Positions 43,767-51,600 of a DNA stretch of 64,000 nt are shown in pieces. A program made the position numbers and the translations under genes. The notes below the pieces were generated by a model. That model made no database searches and had not been told where the DNA came from. It saw nothing but the letters and a program-made list of their open reading frames with translations. Source of the DNA: an uncultured Porphyromonadaceae bacterium (GTDB taxonomy: Bacteria; Bacteroidota; Bacteroidia; Bacteroidales; Porphyromonadaceae); assembly GCA_947253625.1 (NCBI GenBank), contig CAMYAB010000009.1:1-64000 (forward strand). Reading direction: 5' to 3'. Within the stretch, counting starts at the first letter, position 1. Each line of letters opens with the position of its first letter.

Positions 43767-44678
43767 ATGGATATGAAGCCCCTAGTGATCGGGACCCGAG
43801 GAAGCGACCTCGCGCTGTGGCAGGCCAAGGCGGTACGAGATGCCCTAGGCCACTATACGTCGCAAGCTGTGGAGATCAAGGTCATCGAGACACGCGGTGA
43901 CCAGCACTTGGAGCTGTCGCTCAGCAATCACAAGTTGGACAAAGGCCTCTTTACCCGAGAGCTGGAGGAGGAGTTGCGGACCGGCGAGGTGGACTTTGCC
44001 GTTCATTCGCTGAAGGATATGCCGGTGGAGCAACCCGATGGGCTGACACTCGCCGGTGTTTTGCCACGAGCCGATGTCCACGATGTAGTGGTGGCAAGGC
44101 CTGGCCTTGAGCTCCACAGTGTTCGTGATCTAGTTGGACTAAAAGTAGGCACCAGTAGCCCGAGGAGGATCAGCCAGTTGAGCTACCTCATCGGTGCGGA
44201 CAAGGCCGTCACGGCGGATATTCGGGGAAATGTGCCCACGCGTATCCGCAAGGTGATAGATGGTGAGTATGATGCCGTACTGCTAGCCTATGCCGGTCTC
44301 GAGCGACTGGGGCTAACAGATAAGGTGAGCCTGCACCTCCCGCTTGAGGCGATGTTGCCTGCTCCCGGACAAGGAGCAATAGGGATACAGTGTGCCACGA
44401 GCAATACCCAAGCCCTACAGTTGGCTAAAAAAATCAACGATCCGGAGACAATGCTGACCACTCGCATTGAGAGACAAGTACTGGCTGCTCTGGGTGGAGG
44501 CTGTGCGTTGCCACTGGGGATCCTCTGCCGGGTCGATGGTCGGGAGGTCTGCCATATCCATGTTGCCTATGCGCCACGCCTGGGGGCGGATATGATACGC
44601 CACCATTACTTGGTACCGGTTGAGCATGAGCCGGATGCACTTGTCTCGATCTGCAGGGAACTTTCGGCAGGTCGCTAG
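43767..44678 (+). CDS. hemC: Porphobilinogen deaminase (hydroxymethylbilane synthase)
   Basis: The 303-aa enzyme polymerises four porphobilinogens. It has IGTRGSDLALWQA at the N-terminus, the VHSLKDMP block, the LPAPGQGAIGIQC segment and the cofactor Cys in LGGGCALPLG. Start Met at 43767, or Met3; 33 bp separate it from hemA. Confidence 0.96.
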   Translation: MDMKPLVIGTRGSDLALWQAKAVRDALGHYTSQAVEIKVIETRGDQHLELSLSNHKLDKGLFTRELEEELRTGEVDFAVHSLKDMPVEQPDGLTLAGVLPRADVHDVVVARPGLELHSVRDLVGLKVGTSSPRRISQLSYLIGADKAVTADIRGNVPTRIRKVIDGEYDAVLLAYAGLERLGLTDKVSLHLPLEAMLPAPGQGAIGIQCATSNTQALQLAKKINDPETMLTTRIERQVLAALGGGCALPLGILCRVDGREVCHIHVAYAPRLGADMIRHHYLVPVEHEPDALVSICRELSAGR

Positions 44679-44693
44679 GATTTGTGTTGAGTG

Positions 44694-45398
44694 ATGGGGC
44701 GACAGCTGATCATAGGACGCTCGCTTGAGCAGACCGGGGAGCTAGTACCTCAGTTGATGTGGCTGGATCCGGAGTTGCAGGTGCAGTGTCTCTCGCTTAT
44801 ACAGGTCGAGCCGACCGATGTACCTCTGCCTCCATCCTCTTCCTACGATACCTTGCTTTTCACTTCCCAAAACGCAGTCCGCTTTTTTCTCCAAAAAGGG
44901 GGGACCACTACCGGCAAGGCACTTCTCTGTATTGGGCCGGCGACAGCACAGGCTCTCCCCACACCGCCACACTTCGTCAGCCGGTTCGGACACGCCCGAG
45001 GGATGGCAGCCGAACTTGTGGCGCAGCTGTCCGACCTCTCCACCCGACATCTGCTCTACCCCACAAGTGCGCTGAGCGAACTGGTCTTGCAACAGCAGTT
45101 GGCTCCTCGTGTCGCCTCTTTTTGCACCCTGCCGATCTACACCACCGTCCCTCATCCTCGGATTCCGACTACCCTGGCCCCGGACTACGCAGTCTACTAT
45201 AGCCCCAGTGCTGTCACGGCATGGGCAGAGCGAAACAACAGCCGCCCCACGGCGGTCAGTATCGGCCCATCCACGACGAACCGACTGAGGCAACTCGGAT
45301 GGACCCACATCTTTCAAGCAAAAACCCCAACCAATGGGGCTGTATTCCAAACCCTAAAACAACTACTCAAAACGTCATGTATCCAGAAGTCAGAATGA
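44694..45398 (+). CDS. hemD: Uroporphyrinogen-III synthase
   Basis: The 234-aa protein has the weakly conserved HemD fold: an N-terminal IIGRSLEQTGEL, LLFTSQNAVRFF (the SxNAVxxF block) and the C-terminal YYSPSAVTAW...SIGPSTTNRLRQLGW. The family diverges strongly, and the call relies on these blocks and on position between hemC and hemB. ATG 44694 is preferred to GTG 44691. It overlaps hemB by 22 bp in another frame. Confidence 0.85.
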   Translation: MGRQLIIGRSLEQTGELVPQLMWLDPELQVQCLSLIQVEPTDVPLPPSSSYDTLLFTSQNAVRFFLQKGGTTTGKALLCIGPATAQALPTPPHFVSRFGHARGMAAELVAQLSDLSTRHLLYPTSALSELVLQQQLAPRVASFCTLPIYTTVPHPRIPTTLAPDYAVYYSPSAVTAWAERNNSRPTAVSIGPSTTNRLRQLGWTHIFQAKTPTNGAVFQTLKQLLKTSCIQKSE

Positions 45399-46357
45399 GA
45401 CGACTACGCACGTCTCAAAATCTACGTGATATGCTGCAGGAGACACATCTCCTACCCTCCAACTTCATCCACCCCCTCTTTGTCGTACATGGAGAGGGCA
45501 TACGCGAGGAGATCAGCTCCCTCCCCGGACAGTACCACCTCTCTGTGGACGAGCTGGTAAAGGAGTGCCAAGAGATCTATGCCCAAGGTGTGCGGAGTGT
45601 CATGCTTTTCGGAATACCGGCGCACAAGGACGGCATCGGTAGCGAGGCTCTCTCGGACGATGGTATCGTGCAGCAGGGTATGAAGGCTCTCCGCGAGGCA
45701 TTGCCCGACCTAGTCACCATTGCTGATATCTGCATGTGTGAGTACACGGATCACGGACACTGTGGTATCCTCCATGGACACGAGGTGGACAACGACGAGA
45801 CCCTCAAGTACCTCGCTCAGCAGTCTGTGTCCATGGCACGCTGTGGCGCAAAAGTCATCGCCCCATCCGATATGATGGACGGACGTGTGGCCGCAATACG
45901 AGAGGCCTTGGACGAAAATGGCTTTGAGCATATCCCGATCATGTCCTACGCCGCCAAGTTTGCTTCAGCATTCTATGGCCCGTTCCGTGTGGCAGCGGAC
46001 TCAGCCCCCTCCTTTGGTGACCGACGTGGCTACCAGATGAATCCCGCCAACGGCCGTGAAGCCCTCCGCGAGATCGAGCTAGATATAGAGGAGGGAGCGG
46101 ACATCATCATGGTAAAGCCCGCCCTTGCCTACCTCGACATCCTCCACGAGGCACACATGAGGTACGACCTGCCACTTGCCGCCTACCACGTCAGTGGGGA
46201 GTATGCCATGATCAAGGCCGCCGCCCAAAAGGGCTGGATCGATCACGACCGCGTCATGATGGAGTCGCTTTTGTCCATACGACGTGCCGGAGCGCAGTTG
46301 ATCCTCACCTATCATGCCAAAGAGGCCGCCAAGCTCCTCAACGAAGGTAGGTTCTAA
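45377..46357 (+). CDS. hemB: Delta-aminolevulinic acid dehydratase (porphobilinogen synthase)
   Basis: The 326-aa enzyme condenses two 5-aminolevulinates. It has the Schiff-base lysines in MSYAAKFAS and IIMVKPAL, the metal site CMCEYTDHGHCG (three Cys, zinc-type) and RGYQMNPANGREALRE. ATG 45377 overlaps hemD by 22 bp; the longer frame has no homology. It is the fourth gene of the hem operon. Confidence 0.97.
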   Translation: MYPEVRMRRLRTSQNLRDMLQETHLLPSNFIHPLFVVHGEGIREEISSLPGQYHLSVDELVKECQEIYAQGVRSVMLFGIPAHKDGIGSEALSDDGIVQQGMKALREALPDLVTIADICMCEYTDHGHCGILHGHEVDNDETLKYLAQQSVSMARCGAKVIAPSDMMDGRVAAIREALDENGFEHIPIMSYAAKFASAFYGPFRVAADSAPSFGDRRGYQMNPANGREALREIELDIEEGADIIMVKPALAYLDILHEAHMRYDLPLAAYHVSGEYAMIKAAAQKGWIDHDRVMMESLLSIRRAGAQLILTYHAKEAAKLLNEGRF

Positions 46358-46385
46358 AGTTTACACACAGTCCCCAAAAAGCAAT

Positions 46386-47675
46386 ATGTCCAGATACACC
46401 AAGTCCGAGAGCCTTTTCAGAGAAGCCTGCCGCCATATACCCGGTGGCGTCAATAGTCCTGTGCGTGCCTTCAAGTCAGTGGGTATGTCGCCCCTCTACA
46501 TAGATCGTGGTATACGAGGGCACCTAGTGGATGTGGATGGCAATGAGTACATCGACTTCGTCTCCTCCTGGGGACCCCATATCCTGGGGCATGCCCACCC
46601 GGATATCCTTCAGGCCATTCACACCACTGCCGCCAAGGGTACCAGCTTCGGAGCCTGCATCCCTCTGGAGGTGGAGATGGCTGAGATGGTCAAGGAGTTT
46701 TTCCCCTCCATGGATCTGGTGCGCATGGTCAACTCCGGCACCGAGGCCACTATGAGTGCGGTGCGCCTGGCACGAGGCTATACCGAGCGTCCACTGATCA
46801 TCAAGTTCGATGGGTGCTACCACGGCCACTCCGATGCCTTTTTGGTCCAAGCCGGATCGGGAGTGCAGACCTTTGCGTCGGTCCAAAACAACGGTGTCAC
46901 CAAAAGTGCCACAGCCGAAACACTCATAGCACGCTTCAACGATCTCGACTCCGTCCGAGACCTTTTCCAAAAACATCCGAACCAAATCGCAGCCGTGATC
47001 CTAGAGCCCATCATGGGCAATATGGGCGTGATACCTCCGGAGCCGGGATTCCTAGAGGGGGTGCGCGAATTGACGGAGTCCAACGGCACACTCCTCATCT
47101 TTGACGAAGTGATCACGGGATTCCGGGTCAGCCGAGGTGGGGCGCAGGCCCTCTACCACATTCGGCCGGACCTCACCTGCTTGGGCAAGATCATTGGCGG
47201 AGGTCTGCCGGTGGGAGCCTTTGGCGGGCGACAGGAGATCATGAGCAAGCTCTCACCCGATGGTGCCGTCTATCAGGCCGGTACCCTCTCCGGCAATCCC
47301 CTCGCGCTTGCGGCCGGCTTGGCGATGCTCCATCTGCTCCGTGATCCCGATACTTACCGTACGCTGGGCGAGCGGAGCGAGCAGTTTGCAGAGGGGGTGC
47401 GACGCATCATCCGACCCTACGGTGATCGGTTGCGCTACAATAGTGTCGGCTCTCTCTCCACGATCTTTTTTGCACGAGAGACGGTGCGCGATGCCGACAG
47501 TGCTCGGACATGCGACACCGATAACTATGCACGCTACTTCCGCCAAATGATCGACCGAGGCATCTATATCGCTCCATCGCAGTTTGAGGCAACCTTTGTA
47601 TCTGCAGCACATACCGCTGAGGATATTGACCAAGCCCTCACCGCCATAGAGCAGAGTCTCTCGGCCGTCCTATAG
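46386..47675 (+). CDS. hemL: Glutamate-1-semialdehyde 2,1-aminomutase
   Basis: The 429-aa PLP class-III aminotransferase-fold enzyme forms 5-aminolevulinate. It has PGGVNSPVRAF, NSGTEATMSAVRLARGYT, FDGCYHGHSDAFL, LIFDEVITGFR and the PLP Lys in LGKIIGGGLPVGAFGG. ATG 46386 is preferred over an upstream frame that overlaps hemB. It completes glutamyl-tRNA to ALA here; the genes after uroporphyrinogen III are outside the window. Confidence 0.96.
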   Translation: MSRYTKSESLFREACRHIPGGVNSPVRAFKSVGMSPLYIDRGIRGHLVDVDGNEYIDFVSSWGPHILGHAHPDILQAIHTTAAKGTSFGACIPLEVEMAEMVKEFFPSMDLVRMVNSGTEATMSAVRLARGYTERPLIIKFDGCYHGHSDAFLVQAGSGVQTFASVQNNGVTKSATAETLIARFNDLDSVRDLFQKHPNQIAAVILEPIMGNMGVIPPEPGFLEGVRELTESNGTLLIFDEVITGFRVSRGGAQALYHIRPDLTCLGKIIGGGLPVGAFGGRQEIMSKLSPDGAVYQAGTLSGNPLALAAGLAMLHLLRDPDTYRTLGERSEQFAEGVRRIIRPYGDRLRYNSVGSLSTIFFARETVRDADSARTCDTDNYARYFRQMIDRGIYIAPSQFEATFVSAAHTAEDIDQALTAIEQSLSAVL

Positions 47676-47710
47676 CTGACTGCCAATCCTCAGGGCTCGG
47701 ACAAATGATC

Positions 47711-47752
47711 GAGGGTGTGCCAAAACAGTTGTTTGGGCACACCCTCATTTTC
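47711..47752 (+). terminator. Terminator after hemL (GGGTGTGCC family)
   Basis: GAGGGTGTGCCAAAA and TTTGGGCACACCCTC form a long stem followed by ATTTTC. It ends the hem operon and shares its stem with the hairpins at 17128, 48068 and 56913. Confidence 0.8.
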
Positions 47753-47801
47753 TATCGGAGCACTTCCCCCAAAAAATCCTCCCTATGGATGCAAAAAAAT
47801 C

Positions 47802-47960
47802 CTTCTATCCGTCCTAAGCGATTGCTTCTATCCGTGAAAAGGTTCGCTTCTATCCGTGAAAAAGATGGCTTCTATCTGTGAAACTCAAGGTCCCGTGTAA
47901 GTGTCTGAATATCAACACTCCCAAAAGAGACGTTTTTTTGACCCCAAAACCGCCTTTTTT
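47802..47960 (+). repeat. Dispersed 22-bp tandem-repeat element, copy 4
   Basis: Four units start at 47802, 47825, 47847 and 47869. The first continues CCTAAGCGATTG, the last CTTCTATCTGTGAAACTC, then AAGGTC and a tail with TGTAAGTGTCTGAATATCAA, CACTCCC and CCCAAAACCGCCTTTTTT. It lies between the convergent hemL and rubrerythrin genes; one spacing is 23 bp. Confidence 0.87.
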
Positions 47961-48067
47961 GCCCTCGCCAATAGAGGTGCTAAGGTTCTGATTATGGTCA
48001 ACCTGGGATCTGTTTTTGGGGACGGACCTCCGTGTTTTTTTGCGGTTGGGAAAATTGAGGTTAGGAA

Positions 48068-48103
48068 AGAGGGTGTGCCAAAACTCAGTTTTGGCACACC
48101 CTC
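48068..48103 (-). terminator. Hairpin downstream of rubrerythrin (GGGTGTGCC family)
   Basis: GAGGGTGTGCCAAAA and TTTTGGCACACCCTC form a near-perfect stem. It lies about 105 bp past the rubrerythrin stop and could terminate transcription from either side; the T tract is weak. A partial copy of the same stem sequence (GAGTGTGCCAAA) occurs at 49016-49027. Confidence 0.6.
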
Positions 48104-48208
48104 TCATATTCGGATTGCATGTATTGGTGCGACTGTGCCGACCTCCTAGGTCAGCCTGCGAGCCACTCCGGTGCAATCAACTGTGCTTGGCGCAATTGCC
48201 GGCAGGTA

Positions 48209-48796
48209 TCAGATGACTGGAGCGTCGGATAGTCGCTCGGCATAGCCCTGCGGATGCTGGCAGATGGGGCACTTTTGGGGTGGTTGCTTGCCCTTGTACA
48301 CATAGCCACAGACGCGACACTTCCAGATCACTTCCTCCTCCTCGTGTAGGAGATTCTCTTTCTCGATACGCTCCAGGAAGAGTCTGTAGAGACGCTCGTG
48401 CTCCTGCTCGGCCTTCATGATGTTGCGCATCAGGATAGCGACCTCTCTGAATCCCTCCTCCTCTGCTTTGGCGGCAAAGGTGGGGTACATGTCTGTCCAC
48501 TCCTCGTGCTCGCCCTCTGCAGACTCGAGGAGGTTCTCACGTGTTGTGCCGATCTTGCCGGCGGGGAAGGTGTACTCGATCTCTACAGGACCACCCTCTA
48601 GGTGCGAAAACAGCATCTTGGCATGCATGCGCTCTTGGTCTGCTGTCTGCTTGAAAAAGTCTGCGATCTGTCCCAAACCCTCCTTGCGTGCCACGCTCTC
48701 GTAGATATTGTAGCGGTTGCGAGCCTGCGACTCACCGGCAAAGGCTCTCAGTAGATTTTTCTCGGTTTCCGTCCCTTTGATACTTTTTGTTCCCAT
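48209..48796 (-). CDS. Rubrerythrin
   Basis: The 195-aa protein has an N-terminal four-helix di-iron domain with FAGESQARNRY and AEGEHEEWTDMYP, plus the second ExxH ligand AEQEHERLY, and a C-terminal rubredoxin-like FeS4 site (CRVCGYVYKG..., CPICQHP). It reduces hydrogen peroxide in anaerobes. It is a single gene with its own promoter. Confidence 0.96.
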   Translation of the reverse strand: MGTKSIKGTETEKNLLRAFAGESQARNRYNIYESVARKEGLGQIADFFKQTADQERMHAKMLFSHLEGGPVEIEYTFPAGKIGTTRENLLESAEGEHEEWTDMYPTFAAKAEEEGFREVAILMRNIMKAEQEHERLYRLFLERIEKENLLHEEEEVIWKCRVCGYVYKGKQPPQKCPICQHPQGYAERLSDAPVI

Positions 48797-48861
48797 TTTT
48801 CTTGGTTATTTCTTGTTTGAACAACGGTTGGTGGTACTCCACCATAGATTACTCTCTAGAG

Positions 48862-48892
48862 CAAATATACCTAATAGTAGGTATGTGGACAA
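48862..48892 (-). promoter_or_regulatory. Promoter of rubrerythrin
   Basis: On the minus strand TTG (48892-48890) and TATATTTG (48869-48862) are separated by 20 bp, close to the Bacteroidetes -33/-7 spacing. The region 48797-48861 is a leader; the rest of the gap to the tRNA promoter shows nothing else except the hairpin remnant. Confidence 0.6.
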
Positions 48893-49030
48893 GCAAACAA
48901 TGTTCGGAAATACCTACTCTTTCGGATCGATGGCTGTGGAGGCTGTGCGTGTGAGGGGAATGGGAGCCTTGGCATACGCTCAGCGGATCTGTGTGGAGGA
49001 TAGAAAAAATGAAGAGAGTGTGCCAAATAT

Positions 49031-49061
49031 TTTGTGGAATCAAAAAATAGCGCTACCTTTG
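49031..49061 (+). promoter_or_regulatory. Promoter of tRNA-Asn
   Basis: TTTG (49031-49034), 19 bp, TACCTTTG (49054-49061): a very good match to the Bacteroidetes -33/-7 promoter, putting transcription start about 40 bp before the mature tRNA. Confidence 0.75.
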
Positions 49062-49106
49062 CAGAGCAAAAGGGAGATAAGACATGTGTCCTCTCTTTTA
49101 TGACAC

Positions 49107-49180
49107 TCTTCATTAGCTCAGTTGGTTAGAGCACCTGACTGTTAATCAGGGGGTCCTTGGTTCAAGTCCAAGATGAAGAG
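49107..49180 (+). tRNA. tRNA-Asn (GTT)
   Basis: The 74-nt cloverleaf has acceptor arms TCTTCAT and ATGAAGA, a D arm TAGCTCAGTTGGTTAGAGCA, anticodon stem CCTGA/TCAGG with loop CTGTTAA (anticodon GTT, 49141-49143), variable loop and T arm with GGTTCAAGTCC. CCA is not encoded (GCA follows). Confidence 0.97.
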
Positions 49181-49190
49181 CAAGCCCAAC

Positions 49191-49228
49191 AAAAAGGATC
49201 AGTGTCCTACAGACGCTGATCCTTTTTT
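49191..49228 (+). terminator. Terminator of tRNA-Asn
   Basis: AAAAAGGATCAGTG pairs with its complement CGCTGATCCTTTTTT, starting 11 bp after the tRNA; an 11-bp stem followed by T6. Confidence 0.9.
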
Positions 49229-49265
49229 GTCTTCCGGCTGTTGGCCCGCTGTTGTGTGCCGAGTA

Positions 49266-49311
49266 CAAGAGAGAGGGTACCTCCCTATTTTGGGGGAGGT
49301 ACCCTCTCTTG
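49266..49311 (-). terminator. Strong hairpin downstream of the POT transporter gene
   Basis: CAAGAGAGGGTACCTCCC and its complement form an almost perfect stem of about 18 bp. A T-rich tract is lacking on both strands, so it may act as an mRNA 3'-end stabiliser instead of an intrinsic terminator. Confidence 0.6.
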
Positions 49312-49359
49312 CGTTTGGGCCCACTATATCGCTATGTGGCGGTATAGAGTGGTTGGAGG

Positions 49360-51345
49360 TCAGCCCTCGGTGACGGCCTCCAGTTTTTTCATGATGCTAA
49401 AGATGAAGATAGCCGATAGGAGACAGCAACCGATGAGTACGCCCCAAAAGGCCACCAGAGGCAGCTTGTCCCAGAAGGATCCCATCACTCCGACGAGGAG
49501 GTTGCCGACAGCCGTTGCCGCCAACCAGCCACCTTGCATCAGTCCGGAGTACTTGGGAGGAGCCACCTTGGAGACAAAGGAGAGACCCATAGGGCTCAAG
49601 AATAGCTCTGCCAGTGTCAGGACGAAGTAGGTGCCGATCAGCCAATCCGGTGAGATCAGCGTGGTGCTGGTGCCGGATAGGGTGCTGGGGTCGGGCAGTC
49701 CGATCGAGCCGATGAGCAAGACGATGAAGCCGAGTGCGGCAAGCATCATGCCGATACCGATCTTGCGTGGGGCACTAGGCTCCTTGCCCTTGCGGTTTAG
49801 GTAGGTAAAGAGTCCTACAGTCACAGGGGTGAGGAGGATGATGAAGAAGGGGTTGAACTGCTGGAAGATCTGTGGTGTGATGTTGCGTAGTCCATCGCCG
49901 ATCTCCTTGAAGTCCAAGAAGTATCCACCGATAAGTCCGGCGATACCCAGTACGACCAAGACAAGGCCTGTAGCGGGGTTTTTCTTGCTACCTAGGAGTC
50001 CGAAAAGGCTGAGGTAGATCCCGTACATGAAGCAGATGAACGGAATGAGCATCTTTAGGGAGAATGGGATGAAGCCCAGAGCATTGACCTTGCTCATCGT
50101 GTAGTCTCGTGCAAAGAAGGTCATGGTTAGGCCGTTTTGGTGGAAGGACATCCAGAAGAAGATCACCACGACAAAGACAAGTCCGAGTGCGATAAGTCTC
50201 TGACGCTCCTCCTCCTTGGACATGGTCTCGACTTGTGCTCCGGACTGTGCCGCTTGCTGTGCCGCCTGCTTGGCTGTCACGTCGGCGTACTTCCAGGTGC
50301 GACGGAAGAGCAGGAAGATCAGGATCGAGATGACCAAGCTGATACAAGCCACAAAGAAAGCTAGGCTGTAGGACTTGGAGAGCGCAGTGGTCACGTAGTG
50401 GTGCCCAAAGTCGCGCGCAAAGTCTCCCGTGGTCGAATCCGGTATCAGCGTCGCAGGTACTTCGGCGGAGATGATTCGGTCCCTGATGGCCGCTTGGTTG
50501 GGTGCCTCCTGTGGGTCACGGCTCGCCATGGTGAGGTAGTCGTCCTCTGTCACAGCGAGGGGATCGCCCTCGGCGATCTTGCCGGCTTGGGTTAGCTGGT
50601 GTAGCCCGGCTAGCTTGAGGTTGAAAAGCACCTGTGCCTCCTCTTCCGGAAACATCACTCCGTGCTTCTTTTTGGCCTCGCCTACGATCGCTTTTTGCTC
50701 CTCTTGGGAGAGTGTCGCCCAGTCGCTGTGGGCCTGTGCCACCTCTGCAGTGAAGGCAACGGGATCCACGGTCTCGTCATTGAGCCGTACATAGTTGGCC
50801 GGCACTGCCGCATCGTAGTAGTAGCCCTCTTGTGCAAGGACTGTATTGGTAATCGCATTGCCCATACTGGGTGCAAAGAAGGCACCAATATTGATGAACA
50901 TGTAGAAGATGGAGAAGGCTATGTCTCGATTTTTGGAGTAGGCCGGGTCGTCGTAGAGCTTGCCGACCAGTGCCTGTAGGTTGCCCTTGAATAGCCCGGT
51001 CCCTGCTGAGATCAGGAGCAAGGAGAGGAACATCACGCTGATTCCCATCGCTTGGTTGCCGAGGTCCAGCCCCAGTACCAAGTAGCCAAAAAACATGATG
51101 CAGATGCCGATGAGGACGGTCTTGCCATAGCCGAGCCACTTGTCTGCCACCACGCCACCAAAGACAGGCAGGAAGTAGACTAGAGCAAGGAAAGTCCCGT
51201 AGATCATACTGGTCTCAGACGAACTGAAACCAAACTTTGCTTGCATGTACAGGGTCAGAATCGCGAGCATGGTGTAGTACCCAAAGCGTTCGCCCATGTT
51301 GGAGAGGGCTAGTACGATTAGCCCTTTAGGATGACTTTTTGCCAT
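49360..51345 (-). CDS. Proton-coupled peptide transporter (POT family) with a large loop
   Basis: The 661-aa MFS protein has typical POT sequence near the N-terminus (HPKGLIVLALSNMGERFGYYTML, in the family ExxERFxYY), MIYGTFLALVYFLPVFGG, GGVVADKWLG, then about 14 helices in total. The first Glu of the ExxER motif is Asn here (N16; E19 and R20 are kept), a residue coupled to proton transport in studied POTs. A hydrophilic insertion of roughly 140 residues between the first helices (about 170-310) lifts length from the usual 450-520. Probably imports di- and tripeptides. Confidence 0.9.
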   Translation of the reverse strand: MAKSHPKGLIVLALSNMGERFGYYTMLAILTLYMQAKFGFSSSETSMIYGTFLALVYFLPVFGGVVADKWLGYGKTVLIGICIMFFGYLVLGLDLGNQAMGISVMFLSLLLISAGTGLFKGNLQALVGKLYDDPAYSKNRDIAFSIFYMFINIGAFFAPSMGNAITNTVLAQEGYYYDAAVPANYVRLNDETVDPVAFTAEVAQAHSDWATLSQEEQKAIVGEAKKKHGVMFPEEEAQVLFNLKLAGLHQLTQAGKIAEGDPLAVTEDDYLTMASRDPQEAPNQAAIRDRIISAEVPATLIPDSTTGDFARDFGHHYVTTALSKSYSLAFFVACISLVISILIFLLFRRTWKYADVTAKQAAQQAAQSGAQVETMSKEEERQRLIALGLVFVVVIFFWMSFHQNGLTMTFFARDYTMSKVNALGFIPFSLKMLIPFICFMYGIYLSLFGLLGSKKNPATGLVLVVLGIAGLIGGYFLDFKEIGDGLRNITPQIFQQFNPFFIILLTPVTVGLFTYLNRKGKEPSAPRKIGIGMMLAALGFIVLLIGSIGLPDPSTLSGTSTTLISPDWLIGTYFVLTLAELFLSPMGLSFVSKVAPPKYSGLMQGGWLAATAVGNLLVGVMGSFWDKLPLVAFWGVLIGCCLLSAIFIFSIMKKLEAVTEG

Positions 51346-51421
51346 ACGGTTAGGTTTTTATGATTGGTTGTTTTAGTAATATAGTCCCATATCACCCTGC
51401 ATTCCTAAAAATGCACATGGA

Positions 51422-51429
51422 CAAATCTA
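51422..51429 (-). promoter_or_regulatory. -7 promoter element for the POT transporter gene
   Basis: TAGATTTG on the minus strand lies 77 bp before the ATG and matches TAnnTTTG. No good -33 element is evident. Confidence 0.4.
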
Positions 51430-51600
51430 ACCTTTTTCTGTCAAATACAGCTCCCGGATTTGCTGTCGTTTGTCTTGCTTTTGATCGGAGTTACCGAGGC
51501 AGGTGTCGGATGGTCTTTTTAGGAATTGCCCTTCCTCGCATCTTGGAAAGTGAAAATGACTATATTTACCACACGAAAAATAGCTGAAAACAGTTGAGCC

